Origin: Microbacterium esteraromaticum
Lineage (GTDB): Bacteria > Actinomycetota > Actinomycetes > Actinomycetales > Microbacteriaceae
Assembly (NCBI RefSeq): GCF_014084045.1
Contig: NZ_CP043732.1
Coordinates: 2,294,001-2,358,000 of the forward strand
Direction: 5' to 3'
DNA length: 64,000 bases
The first letter of the stretch is position 1. Each line of letters begins with the position of its first letter. Positions 49,709 through 56,969 of this stretch are shown here, piece after piece. The translations under genes were made by a program, and so were the position numbers. A model generated the notes under the pieces. The model saw only the letters and a list, made by a program, of their open reading frames with translations. It did not search any database and was not told the DNA's origin.

Positions 49709-50874
49709 GGATCGAACGCGTGCGGCTCTTCTTCGTGAGGCTGCCGCTTCTGCACCGCTTTGAGACCAGCTCGCACAGCAAGGACGGAATCGAGCACGTG
49801 GTCGTCGAGCTCACCGACCGTGACGGCACCGTCGGATGGGGCGAGATCGCCTCGCCGAGCGATCCCTTCTTCTGCTCCGAGACCGTCGACACGTCCTGGA
49901 ACATGGCGGTGCGCCATCTCGTGCATCGCGTGCTCGCGCATGAGTGGGAGCATCCTGCGGATCTCGAGGCGAGCTGGGCGAAAGTGCGCGGGTACGAGTT
50001 CGCGAAGGCGGGGTTCGCCGGGGCGGCATGGGACCTCTTCTCCCGGACGCAGGGCATCTCGCTCGCGTCGGCGCTCGGAGGCACACGCAGCGAGGTGCGC
50101 TCGGGCGTCTCGCTCGGTATCGAGCCGTCGATCGACGCGCTGCTCGCACAGGTCGAGCGGCAGCTGGAAGCGGGCTACGGTCGGGTGAAGCTGAAGATCG
50201 CGCCGGGGTGGGACCTGGAGCCGGTCCGCGCGACACGAGCGGCGTTCCCGAAGATCGATCTGCACGTCGACGCGAACGCCGCGTACCTGCGTGGCGAGGA
50301 GTCGACGGCACTGTTCCGCTCCCTCGATGGGTTCGAGCTCACGATGATCGAGCAGCCGTTCGGCGCGCGTGACTTCATCGCCCACGCGGAGCTGCAGGAG
50401 CACCTGCAGACGCCGATCTGCCTCGACGAGTCCATCGTGTCGATCGAGGATCTCGAGACGATGCTGCGCATGCGCGCCGGTCGAATCCTGAACATCAAGG
50501 TGTCGAGGATGGGTGGCCTCACGCGGGCGAGGCAGGCGCACGATCTCGCCGAACAGTCCGGCGTGCCCGTCTGGTGCGGTGGGATGCACGAGTTCGGGAT
50601 CGGCCGCGCGACGAACGTGGCGCTCTCGTCGCTGCCGAACTTCTCGCTGCCCTCCGACGTCTCGGGATCCGACAAGTACTACGCCCGCGACATCATCGAC
50701 CCGCCGGTGCGAGCGATCGACGGGACGGTTGCCGTATCGACGTCGCCGGGACTCGGGCACCGTGTCGATGTCGACTGGATCGAACGCGAGGCGCTGCAGA
50801 CCTTCGACTCGGCGCTCGCCGACCAGGCGGGTGCCGCGACCCGCGTGCCCGTGGCCGCGGGAGGCGTCGCGTGA
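49705..50874 (+). CDS. N-succinylamino-acid racemase (enolase superfamily, OSBS/NSAR type)
   Basis: This 389-residue protein has the complete active site of the OSBS/NSAR group. The catalytic base pair is K164 (VKLKIAPGWD) and K265 (NIKVSRMGG). Metal ligands are D189 (HVDANAAY), E216 (MIEQPFG) and D241 (CLDESIV). The numbering is almost the same as in the Amycolatopsis racemase. O-succinylbenzoate synthase (menaquinone) is the main alternative, but there are no men genes nearby while GNAT and M20 genes are, which favours conversion of N-succinyl-D- to N-succinyl-L-amino acids. Confidence 0.9.
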   Translation: MRIERVRLFFVRLPLLHRFETSSHSKDGIEHVVVELTDRDGTVGWGEIASPSDPFFCSETVDTSWNMAVRHLVHRVLAHEWEHPADLEASWAKVRGYEFAKAGFAGAAWDLFSRTQGISLASALGGTRSEVRSGVSLGIEPSIDALLAQVERQLEAGYGRVKLKIAPGWDLEPVRATRAAFPKIDLHVDANAAYLRGEESTALFRSLDGFELTMIEQPFGARDFIAHAELQEHLQTPICLDESIVSIEDLETMLRMRAGRILNIKVSRMGGLTRARQAHDLAEQSGVPVWCGGMHEFGIGRATNVALSSLPNFSLPSDVSGSDKYYARDIIDPPVRAIDGTVAVSTSPGLGHRVDVDWIEREALQTFDSALADQAGAATRVPVAAGGVA

Positions 50875-51980
50875 GTGGGGCGGAGACGTCGAGCTACCCG
50901 GTGATCGACGGCCACAACGACCTGGCGTGGGCCTGCCGGGTGACGCGAGGATATGCGACGGCCGGTCTCGACACCGGTGCTCCGGAGCTGCACACCGATC
51001 TGCCGAGACTCGACGCCGGTGGTGTCGGCGGCCAGTTCTGGTCGGTCTGGGTCGACCCGGTGCTTGAGGGTGCGGATCAGGTGGTCGCCACACTCGAGCA
51101 GATCGACTTCGTGCACCGTCTGATCGACGCCTACCCGGATCGGTTGCGCTTCGCCCGCACCGCGGAAGAGACGAGGGCGGCCATCGCCGAGGGCAAGATC
51201 GCCTCGTTGATCGGGGTGGAGGGCGGTGCTCAGCTCGCCGGCTCGCTCGCGGTGCTCCGGCAGTATGCGCGGCTGGGCGCGAGGTATCTGACTCTGACGT
51301 GGTCGCGTACGACCGACTGGGCGGATTCTGCGACGGACGAGGCCGCGCACGACGGGCTCACCGGCTTCGGTCGGGAGGTCGTGCGCGAGATGAATCGCAT
51401 CGGCGTACTGGTGGACCTGGCGCATGTGTCGCCGGCGACCATGCGCGACGCGCTCGACACGACGTCGCGCCCGGTGATCGTGAGCCATTCCTGCGCCAAG
51501 GAGCTCTGCCGCCACGACCGAAATGTTCCCGACGACGTGCTCGCCCGCATCGGGGCGGCCGGCGGGGTCGTGATGGTCGCGTTCGTGCCGTCGTTCCTCG
51601 ACGAGGATCGCCGGAGATGGGTGCGGGAGGGCGAGGTCGGCGAAGCCCCCCACGTGGGAGTCGGCCGGGTGGCGGACCACGTCGAGCATGTGCGGCGAGT
51701 CGCCGGCGTGCACGCTGTCGGTCTTGGCGCCGACTATGACGGGACCGACGCGATGCCGATCGGGCTCGCCGATGTGTCCGGCTACCCGGCGCTGTTCGCC
51801 GAGCTGGCCGGTCGGGGATGGAGCGACGCGGAGCTTCGGGGGCTGGCATGCGACAACGTGCTGAGAGTGCTGGAGGCGTCTGACGCCGATCACCTGGCAT
51901 TCCTCGCCGGGGAGGCCGGTGCGCCGAGCGCCACGGCGATCGCGCCCGCCGTGGATACAGAGACGCGGGAGACGACGTGA
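50871..51980 (+). CDS. M19 membrane-dipeptidase family enzyme
   Basis: This 369-residue binuclear-zinc dipeptidase has HNDLAWACRV (H-x-D ligands), LIGVEGGAQLAGS (bridging E), LVDLAHVSPATM and IVSHSCAKELCRHDRNVPDD (H ligands), and LGADYDGTD (D). M19 enzymes cut dipeptides and tolerate a D residue at the C-terminal position, so it fits breakdown of L-D dipeptides released from D-peptides. No signal peptide. GTG start overlaps the racemase stop. Confidence 0.9.
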   Translation: MSGAETSSYPVIDGHNDLAWACRVTRGYATAGLDTGAPELHTDLPRLDAGGVGGQFWSVWVDPVLEGADQVVATLEQIDFVHRLIDAYPDRLRFARTAEETRAAIAEGKIASLIGVEGGAQLAGSLAVLRQYARLGARYLTLTWSRTTDWADSATDEAAHDGLTGFGREVVREMNRIGVLVDLAHVSPATMRDALDTTSRPVIVSHSCAKELCRHDRNVPDDVLARIGAAGGVVMVAFVPSFLDEDRRRWVREGEVGEAPHVGVGRVADHVEHVRRVAGVHAVGLGADYDGTDAMPIGLADVSGYPALFAELAGRGWSDAELRGLACDNVLRVLEASDADHLAFLAGEAGAPSATAIAPAVDTETRETT

Positions 51981-52750
51981 GCGCGGAACAGCACGAGGCT
52001 GTGGAGCAGGAGCGCACGCCCCGCGTGCTCGTGGTGGTCAACTCGCCGAATTCCGGGCCCCGACGGCTCGCCGACTGGCTCGTCGAGGCCCGCATCGAGG
52101 TCGAGCCGATCCTCGGCGCTGGCGGGCTGCCCGAGACGCTCGAGGGCTTCGACGGCCTGGTCCTGCTGGGCGGAGGGCTCATGCCCGACGACGACGAGCG
52201 GGCGCCCTGGCTGCCCGCGGAGCGCCGGCTGGCAGCCGAGGCGATCGATCGCGACCTGCCGACACTGGGGATCTGCCTGGGGGCGCAGCTGATCGCCCAT
52301 GTCGCAGGGGGCGAGGTACGTGCGAAGTACGGACCGACCGAGCGCGGAGCGACGGTCATCCGCGCGAACGACCGCGGACGACAGGATGCGCTGCTCTCGG
52401 CCTGCGTCGACGGTGCACCGATGATCGAGAATCACGAGGACATGATCACCCGCCTGCCCCCGGAAGCCGAGCTGCTCGCGTCGAGCGACGAGGTGGAGAA
52501 TCAGGCATTCGTGATCGGCACGCATGTGCGCGGCGTGCAGTTCCACCCTGAGGCCAGTGCGGCGGACCTCGCGAACTGGGACGATGCGGCTCTGCGCGGC
52601 GAGGGGCGCGAGCTCGCGCAGCTGCTCGCCACGGCAGAATCGCTGCACGAGCAGAACACCGCCGCGAGTCGTCGGCTGATTCTCGCCTTCGCCCACGAGG
52701 TTCGCGACCACGCATCCGCCGCGCGCCCGGCCATGCGGCCCGGGGCTTGA
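51977..52750 (+). CDS. Class I glutamine amidotransferase-like protein
   Basis: This 257-residue GATase1 domain has the nucleophile elbow LGICLGAQLIAHVAGG (Cys) and the His/Glu pair in GVQFHPEASAADL, similar to stand-alone GMP-synthase-like amidotransferases. No synthase partner is encoded beside it. In this operon it might remove amide or gamma-glutamyl groups from imported peptides, such as amidated D-isoglutamine, but that is inference. ATGA overlap with the dipeptidase gene. Confidence 0.85.
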   Translation: MSAEQHEAVEQERTPRVLVVVNSPNSGPRRLADWLVEARIEVEPILGAGGLPETLEGFDGLVLLGGGLMPDDDERAPWLPAERRLAAEAIDRDLPTLGICLGAQLIAHVAGGEVRAKYGPTERGATVIRANDRGRQDALLSACVDGAPMIENHEDMITRLPPEAELLASSDEVENQAFVIGTHVRGVQFHPEASAADLANWDDAALRGEGRELAQLLATAESLHEQNTAASRRLILAFAHEVRDHASAARPAMRPGA

Positions 52751-52763
52751 CTCGAGGACGTGA

Positions 52764-52994
52764 ATGAGCGTTCACAGCGTTCAGCGGCTGAAGCTGACGG
52801 TACGGCTTGTCAACGTCGTCGCGATCGTCGGCGTGGGCGCGGCGACCGTCTGGTTCGGGTTCGCCGCCGCCGATGCATCTGGTGCTCAGATGGCCGCGGC
52901 CAGCGCGACGTTCGCGGCATTCGCGAGCGGGTGGGCGGGCGCTTTCGCCGCTGTCACGTCAAAGCTGAGGTCGGGCGAGGCGACTCAGGCCTGA
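52764..52994 (+). CDS. Small two-helix membrane protein, function unknown
   Basis: This 76-residue protein has helices at about 13-33 (VRLVNVVAIVGVGAATVWFG) and 42-63 (AAASATFAAFASGWAGAFAA), with a short basic tail. It begins 13 bases after the amidotransferase stop, so it may be the last gene of the island operon. No family recognised. Confidence 0.6.
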   Translation: MSVHSVQRLKLTVRLVNVVAIVGVGAATVWFGFAAADASGAQMAAASATFAAFASGWAGAFAAVTSKLRSGEATQA

Positions 52995-53085
52995 GTGAGT
53001 CCGCTCGCGTCTGGGCGCAAAGCGCCGGGAACCGCGACACGAACCTCGGCAGACACGCCCTGGGTCTCGTCGGCGCCCGGGCTGT

Positions 53086-54174
53086 TCATGAGGACGCCAA
53101 TCGTTCGGCGAGCTGCACGGTCGCGGCCACGATGGGCGTGCGAAGTTCGGGCTGCGAGCCGTGGTCGCGGCTCGGATGCACTCGGTTGGTCAGCAGCACG
53201 AACGACCACTCGCCGTTCGGCACCGTGAAGAAGCCGGTGCCTGTGAACCCCGTGTGGCTGGCGGTGGGGCCAGGAGCCGCTGCGCACCACTTCTCGCCGA
53301 TGCGCAGCCCGTAGCTCGGCCGATAGCCGGACTCGGCGGATGGGACGCCCGGTGCCGGCTCGGTGAGCCAGGCGTGCACCCGGGGCCGCAGGCCCTCGCC
53401 GGTGCGCAGTGCTTCCGCGAAGCGAAGCAGATCCGGGGCGGTGCCGAAGATTCCCGCGTTGCCACTCACGCCTCCGAGCGCGAAGGCCGTTTCGTCGTGT
53501 ACCTCGCCTTGCACCATCCCGCGCCCCGGGTCGTACTCGGTCGCCGCGATGCGGGGCCATTCTCCGGGATCCGGGCGGTATCCGGTGTGCTGCAGGCCCA
53601 ACGGGCGCAGCACGTGCTCGGTGACGAGCGCGTCGTGCGGCTTGCCACTGAGCTCGGTCGCGAGGAGACCGGCCCAGATGAAGCTGAGACAGGCGTACCG
53701 GTGCACGGCTCCCGGCCTGTCGATGGGACGGGCGGTGCGGCGAAAGCGCTCGGCGCCGGGGTCTGGCTCGTGATCATCCCACGAGGCCTGAAAACCGGCA
53801 CTGTGGGTCAGCAGGTGCTCGAGCGTGAGGTCCCGCAGAGACCCCTCTCTGAACTCCGGCAGATAGTCCGAGAGGGGCACTGAGGGAGTGAGGCCGCGCA
53901 CATCGAGCTCGGTGAGCAGCGCGGTGGCGACGAACGCCTTCGTCACCGAGGCCAGGTCGAACTTGGTCTCGGTGGTGACGGGGAATGCTGCTGTCGCAGT
54001 GGCGACCCCCGGAGCATCCCACATCCTGGTGGTGCCGAGAGCTCTCTGCGCGACGACTCTGCCACCGACACTCGCGAGCAGCACCGCGGCCGAACCGGCC
54101 CCGGGCGCGATCGCCTGCTCGAGCAGTTCGTCGAGTGCCCGTTCCGATCGGTCAGCAGACTCCGTCATCGCCAC
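53086..54174 (-). CDS. Serine hydrolase of the beta-lactamase/class C family, no signal peptide
   Basis: This 362-residue protein has SxxK in FDLASVTKAFVATALLTEL, a Y-x-S-like second motif (VHRYACLSFIWAGLLATE), and HTGFTGTGFFTVPN in place of the third (KTG) motif. This is the general pattern of beta-lactamase-family esterases and D-aminopeptidases. No export signal. GTG at 54174 is the likely start because TAGACT (complement of 54183-54188) lies eight bases upstream; ATG at 54168 is an alternative. It faces the end of the island operon. Confidence 0.85.
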   Translation of the reverse strand: MAMTESADRSERALDELLEQAIAPGAGSAAVLLASVGGRVVAQRALGTTRMWDAPGVATATAAFPVTTETKFDLASVTKAFVATALLTELDVRGLTPSVPLSDYLPEFREGSLRDLTLEHLLTHSAGFQASWDDHEPDPGAERFRRTARPIDRPGAVHRYACLSFIWAGLLATELSGKPHDALVTEHVLRPLGLQHTGYRPDPGEWPRIAATEYDPGRGMVQGEVHDETAFALGGVSGNAGIFGTAPDLLRFAEALRTGEGLRPRVHAWLTEPAPGVPSAESGYRPSYGLRIGEKWCAAAPGPTASHTGFTGTGFFTVPNGEWSFVLLTNRVHPSRDHGSQPELRTPIVAATVQLAERLASS

Positions 54175-54284
54175 ACTCGTGGAGTCTAGGCGACTGTGCG
54201 CCTCAACCGCTTATCTGAAGTGATCACTCGACCGGCGAAGAGCCCCACGTCGACCTCGCTCGAAGACCATGCGTCCGATCATGG

Positions 54285-55184
54285 TCACCCGATGGCGTCT
54301 TCGTCGTTCAGTACCCTCGACACGGTGCTGCGCCCCAGTTCGGCCATGGCCGGATTCGACTCCTCGTAGTACCAGGCAAGCCCCATCGCCTGCTGCAGCG
54401 CCCACGCGGCGCCGCGGCGCCATTCGTCATCCGACGCGCCGATCGCATTTCGCAGCGTCCGACGCGATCCCTGATCCAGCAGATGCCAGGCGCACACGAG
54501 ATCCAGCGAACGATCCGCGGGACCGAACGATCCGCCGTCGAGGACCCCGGCCAGCCCGTCGCCCGTCACGAGCAGGTTCGCGGGTGTGAGATCACGGTGG
54601 CTCATGACGTGCTCGCCCGCCGTCGGCACCGCGCGCAGTGCATCCCACACGATCGCGACCCGGTCGACATCCAGCAGACCGACGCTCCGCGCGAGGCAGT
54701 GCGTCATCCACTCATCGTGGTCGCTGAGCACCCCTCCGCGGCCCCGCCCGTCGAAGACCCGCGCGCCTGTGGGGACAGCGCGCATCGCCAGGATCAGTTC
54801 GCCGAGCTCGGCCGCGAACCTCGTCGCCGACGCGACGCAGAAGGGATCGGCCACCTCCCCTGGAAGCCACGTCTGCAGCGACCATGCCGACGGATACCGC
54901 TCATCGCCCGCGCCCACCCCGACGGGCTCGGGAGCGGGGAAGGGGCTCGCCACCGCGAAAGCCGAAAGCGATCCGGCCTCCGTCTCCAGATCAGCGACGG
55001 AGACGGAAGCCAACGGGAACCGCGCCGTCAGGTGCGCGCCCACCCGGAAGATCGCATTCACCGTGCCCGCACCGGCCAGTGCCGCTACCGGCAGATCTCG
55101 CAGACGCGGGAACTCGCGGGCGATCAGCGCGCCCGCGAGTTCCTCGTCGACAGCCAGCTGGCCGTCATGCATCCGCGGTGTCAT
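54285..55184 (-). CDS. Aminoglycoside phosphotransferase-family kinase
   Basis: This 299-residue APH-fold protein has the catalytic loop VMSHRDLTPANLLVTGDGLA (H-x-D-x4-N) and VLDGGSFGPADRSLDLVCAW in the metal-binding position. ILAMRAVPTG before it is typical. The family phosphorylates small hydroxyl compounds, sometimes antibiotics; the substrate here is unknown. ATGs at 55184 and 55172 are both possible starts. Confidence 0.85.
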   Translation of the reverse strand: MTPRMHDGQLAVDEELAGALIAREFPRLRDLPVAALAGAGTVNAIFRVGAHLTARFPLASVSVADLETEAGSLSAFAVASPFPAPEPVGVGAGDERYPSAWSLQTWLPGEVADPFCVASATRFAAELGELILAMRAVPTGARVFDGRGRGGVLSDHDEWMTHCLARSVGLLDVDRVAIVWDALRAVPTAGEHVMSHRDLTPANLLVTGDGLAGVLDGGSFGPADRSLDLVCAWHLLDQGSRRTLRNAIGASDDEWRRGAAWALQQAMGLAWYYEESNPAMAELGRSTVSRVLNDEDAIG

Positions 55185-55217
55185 GGAACCTGTGCCATCC
55201 GAGGCGCTGCGTGTCGA

Positions 55218-55315
55218 TTCGGTGCGTTTCGGCTCGGTGCGTTTCGGCTCGGTGCGTTTCGACTCGCTTCGCTCGCTCGACGACCGGGAGGGCTCGCTCG
55301 ACGACCGGGAGGGCT
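55218..55315. repeat. Tandem repeats and a Microbacteriaceae-type dispersed repeat
   Basis: Non-coding region. Three copies of a 15-base unit (tcggtgcgtttcggc and a variant) occupy 55218-55262. They are followed by actcgcttcgctcgctcgac and two copies of a 21-base unit (ctcgctcgacgaccgggaggg) at about 55276-55315. Read on the other strand, the core ggtcgtcgagcgagcgaagc next to tcgaaacg resembles an intergenic repeat I associate with many Microbacteriaceae genomes. It lies between two minus-strand genes. Confidence 0.7.
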
Positions 55316-55340
55316 CTGTCGACCACCAGCACCGGGATGA

Positions 55341-56759
55341 TCAGCCCTTCAGCCGGGCTATCCAGGCCTCGACGTCCTCGGCGGTGCGCGGGATGTCGGC
55401 CGACAGGTTGACCGCGCCGTCCGCGGTCATCAGGATGTCGTCCTCGATGCGCACGCCGATGCCGCGCAGCTCTTCCGGAACCGTGAGGTCGTCGATCTGG
55501 AAGTACAGTCCCGGCTCGATCGTGAAGACCATGCCCTCTTCGAGCACGCCGTCGTAGTACATCTCGCGACGAGCCTGGGCGCAGTCGTGCACGTCGATGC
55601 CGAGGTGGTGCGAGGTGCCGTGCACCATGTAGCGGCGGTGCTGGCCGCCCTTGTCCGCGTCCAGGGCCTCTTCGGCCGTCACCGGCAGCAGGCCCCACTC
55701 GGCGGTGCGCTTCGCGATGACCTCCATCGCGGCCTCGTGCACGCTCCGGAACCTCACGCCGGGCTTCGCCGCCGCGAACGCGGCATCAGCGGCCTCGAGC
55801 ACGACCTCGTAGACGCGGCGCTGCACCTCTGTGAAGGTGCCGTTCACCGGCAGGGTGCGCGTGATGTCTGCGGTGTACTGGCTGTCGACCTCGACGCCCG
55901 CGTCGATGAGGATCAGGTCGCCGGGCACCACGGCACCGTCGTTGCGGGTCCAGTGCAGGTAGCACGCGTGATGGCCCGAGGCGGCGATGGTGTCGTAGCC
56001 CTCCCAGTGCCCATCGCTGCGCGCGCGCTGGTGGAAGACACCCTCGACGATGCGCTCGCCGCGCGGGTGGGCGACGGCGCGGTCGAAGTCGCGGATGATG
56101 TCGTCGAATCCGGATGCCGTGACGGCGACCGCGTGCCGCATCTCGGCGATCTCGAACTCGTCCTTCACGAGGCGCAGCTCGGACACGAAGCGGGTGAGCT
56201 CCTCGTCGGCGTCGACGACGAGGTCGTCGTCTCCCGCGACGAAGGTGTCGACGTGCGCGGTGGCGACGTCGAGGTCGGCGGCGACCCCGGCGAGCGAGGG
56301 ACGCGGTCCGATCCAGAACTCTCCGATCGTGGCATCCGAGTAGAACTCGCTCGTGTTGCGGTCGGCACGCTCGCGGAAGTACAGCGTGATCTCGTGCCCG
56401 TCATCGGTCGGCTCGAAGACGAGCAGCGAGTCGGGCTCGGACTCGTTCGCCCAGCCGGTCAGGTGCACGAACGCCGAGTGTGCGCGGAACGGATAGTCCG
56501 TGTCGTTGCTGCGCTGCTTGAACGATCCGGCGGGGATCACCAGACGCCTGCCGCGGAACGCCTCCGACACCTTCGCGCGGCGTGCGGCGGCGAAGGGGGC
56601 CTGCGCACGCGGTGCCGGCATGGACTCAGGGCGATCGGCCCAACCGGTGGAGATGGTGTCGAGGAACCCGCGGGGGAACGGCTGCTTGCGCGGGTTCTTC
56701 TCTTCGGCGACGGGCTCGGCGGGGGTTTCGACGGCGGCGTCGTTGTCTGCGCTGGTCAT
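55341..56759 (-). CDS. pepP: Xaa-Pro aminopeptidase (aminopeptidase P)
   Basis: This 472-residue M24 metallopeptidase with an N-terminal creatinase-like domain (about 40-200) removes an N-terminal residue preceding proline. Metal ligands are visible in LILIDAGVEVDSQYTADITR (two D), MVHGTSHHLGIDVHDCAQAR (H), VFTIEPGLYFQ (E) and GIGVRIEDDILMT (E). Length is normal. It is divergent from the cysteine leader peptide and transsulfuration genes. Confidence 0.95.
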   Translation of the reverse strand: MTSADNDAAVETPAEPVAEEKNPRKQPFPRGFLDTISTGWADRPESMPAPRAQAPFAAARRAKVSEAFRGRRLVIPAGSFKQRSNDTDYPFRAHSAFVHLTGWANESEPDSLLVFEPTDDGHEITLYFRERADRNTSEFYSDATIGEFWIGPRPSLAGVAADLDVATAHVDTFVAGDDDLVVDADEELTRFVSELRLVKDEFEIAEMRHAVAVTASGFDDIIRDFDRAVAHPRGERIVEGVFHQRARSDGHWEGYDTIAASGHHACYLHWTRNDGAVVPGDLILIDAGVEVDSQYTADITRTLPVNGTFTEVQRRVYEVVLEAADAAFAAAKPGVRFRSVHEAAMEVIAKRTAEWGLLPVTAEEALDADKGGQHRRYMVHGTSHHLGIDVHDCAQARREMYYDGVLEEGMVFTIEPGLYFQIDDLTVPEELRGIGVRIEDDILMTADGAVNLSADIPRTAEDVEAWIARLKG

Positions 56760-56837
56760 GCATCCATCCTCTCACCGCACGACCCGCACGGAAGGCCCGG
56801 CCGAGAGTCCCGGTTGTCGGTCCCCGCGCTTCTCGGC

Positions 56838-56843
56838 TATCGT
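56838..56843 (+). promoter_or_regulatory. -10 element (TATCGT) of the cysteine leader peptide
   Basis: TATCGT ends exactly six bases before the GTG at 56850, the leaderless spacing seen elsewhere in the window. Confidence 0.65.
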
Positions 56844-56849
56844 GAGCGC

Positions 56850-56879
56850 GTGTCCTTCTCCTGTCGCTGTTGTCGCTGA
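56850..56879 (+). CDS. Cysteine-rich leader peptide (attenuator), nine residues
   Basis: GTG to TGA encodes MSFSCRCCR, with three cysteines in the last five residues. It is predicted to be leaderless and lies 90 bases upstream of the cystathionine beta-synthase-like gene. This matches the plan of the polycysteine leaderless short ORFs that act as cysteine-responsive attenuators in mycobacteria. Low Cys-tRNA would stall the ribosome on the Cys codons and change downstream RNA folding. Confidence 0.7.
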   Translation: MSFSCRCCR

Positions 56880-56915
56880 GCGCTTCGCTCTCATCTTCGA
56901 CGACCCCGACGGCAC

Positions 56916-56949
56916 ACCGCCTCCGCACAGTTCTCCGGCTGCGGGCGGT
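56916..56949 (+). promoter_or_regulatory. Hairpin between leader peptide and transsulfuration genes
   Basis: The stem accgc/gcggt continues into ccgca/tgcgg with a two-base bulge and a 12-base loop. It ends ten bases before the aggac ribosome site of the gene at 56970. It could be the regulatory part of the attenuator. There is no T tract. Confidence 0.45.
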
Positions 56950-56969
56950 CTCATTCACAGGACCCTCTC

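Noticed and set aside
49705..50874. Dipeptide epimerase (L-Ala-D/L-Glu) assignment
   Set aside because: Attractive for muropeptides, but residue spacing (K164, D189, E216, D241, K265) and the GNAT neighbour match the OSBS/NSAR group.
34930..54174. Genomic island carried by an integrase or transposon
   Set aside because: No integrase, transposase, tRNA end or flanking direct repeats were found, and codon style matches the neighbours.
56760..56969. SAM-responsive riboswitch upstream of cbs-metB
   Set aside because: No S-box or SAM-II/IV core was recognised; the cysteine-rich leader peptide explains the region better.
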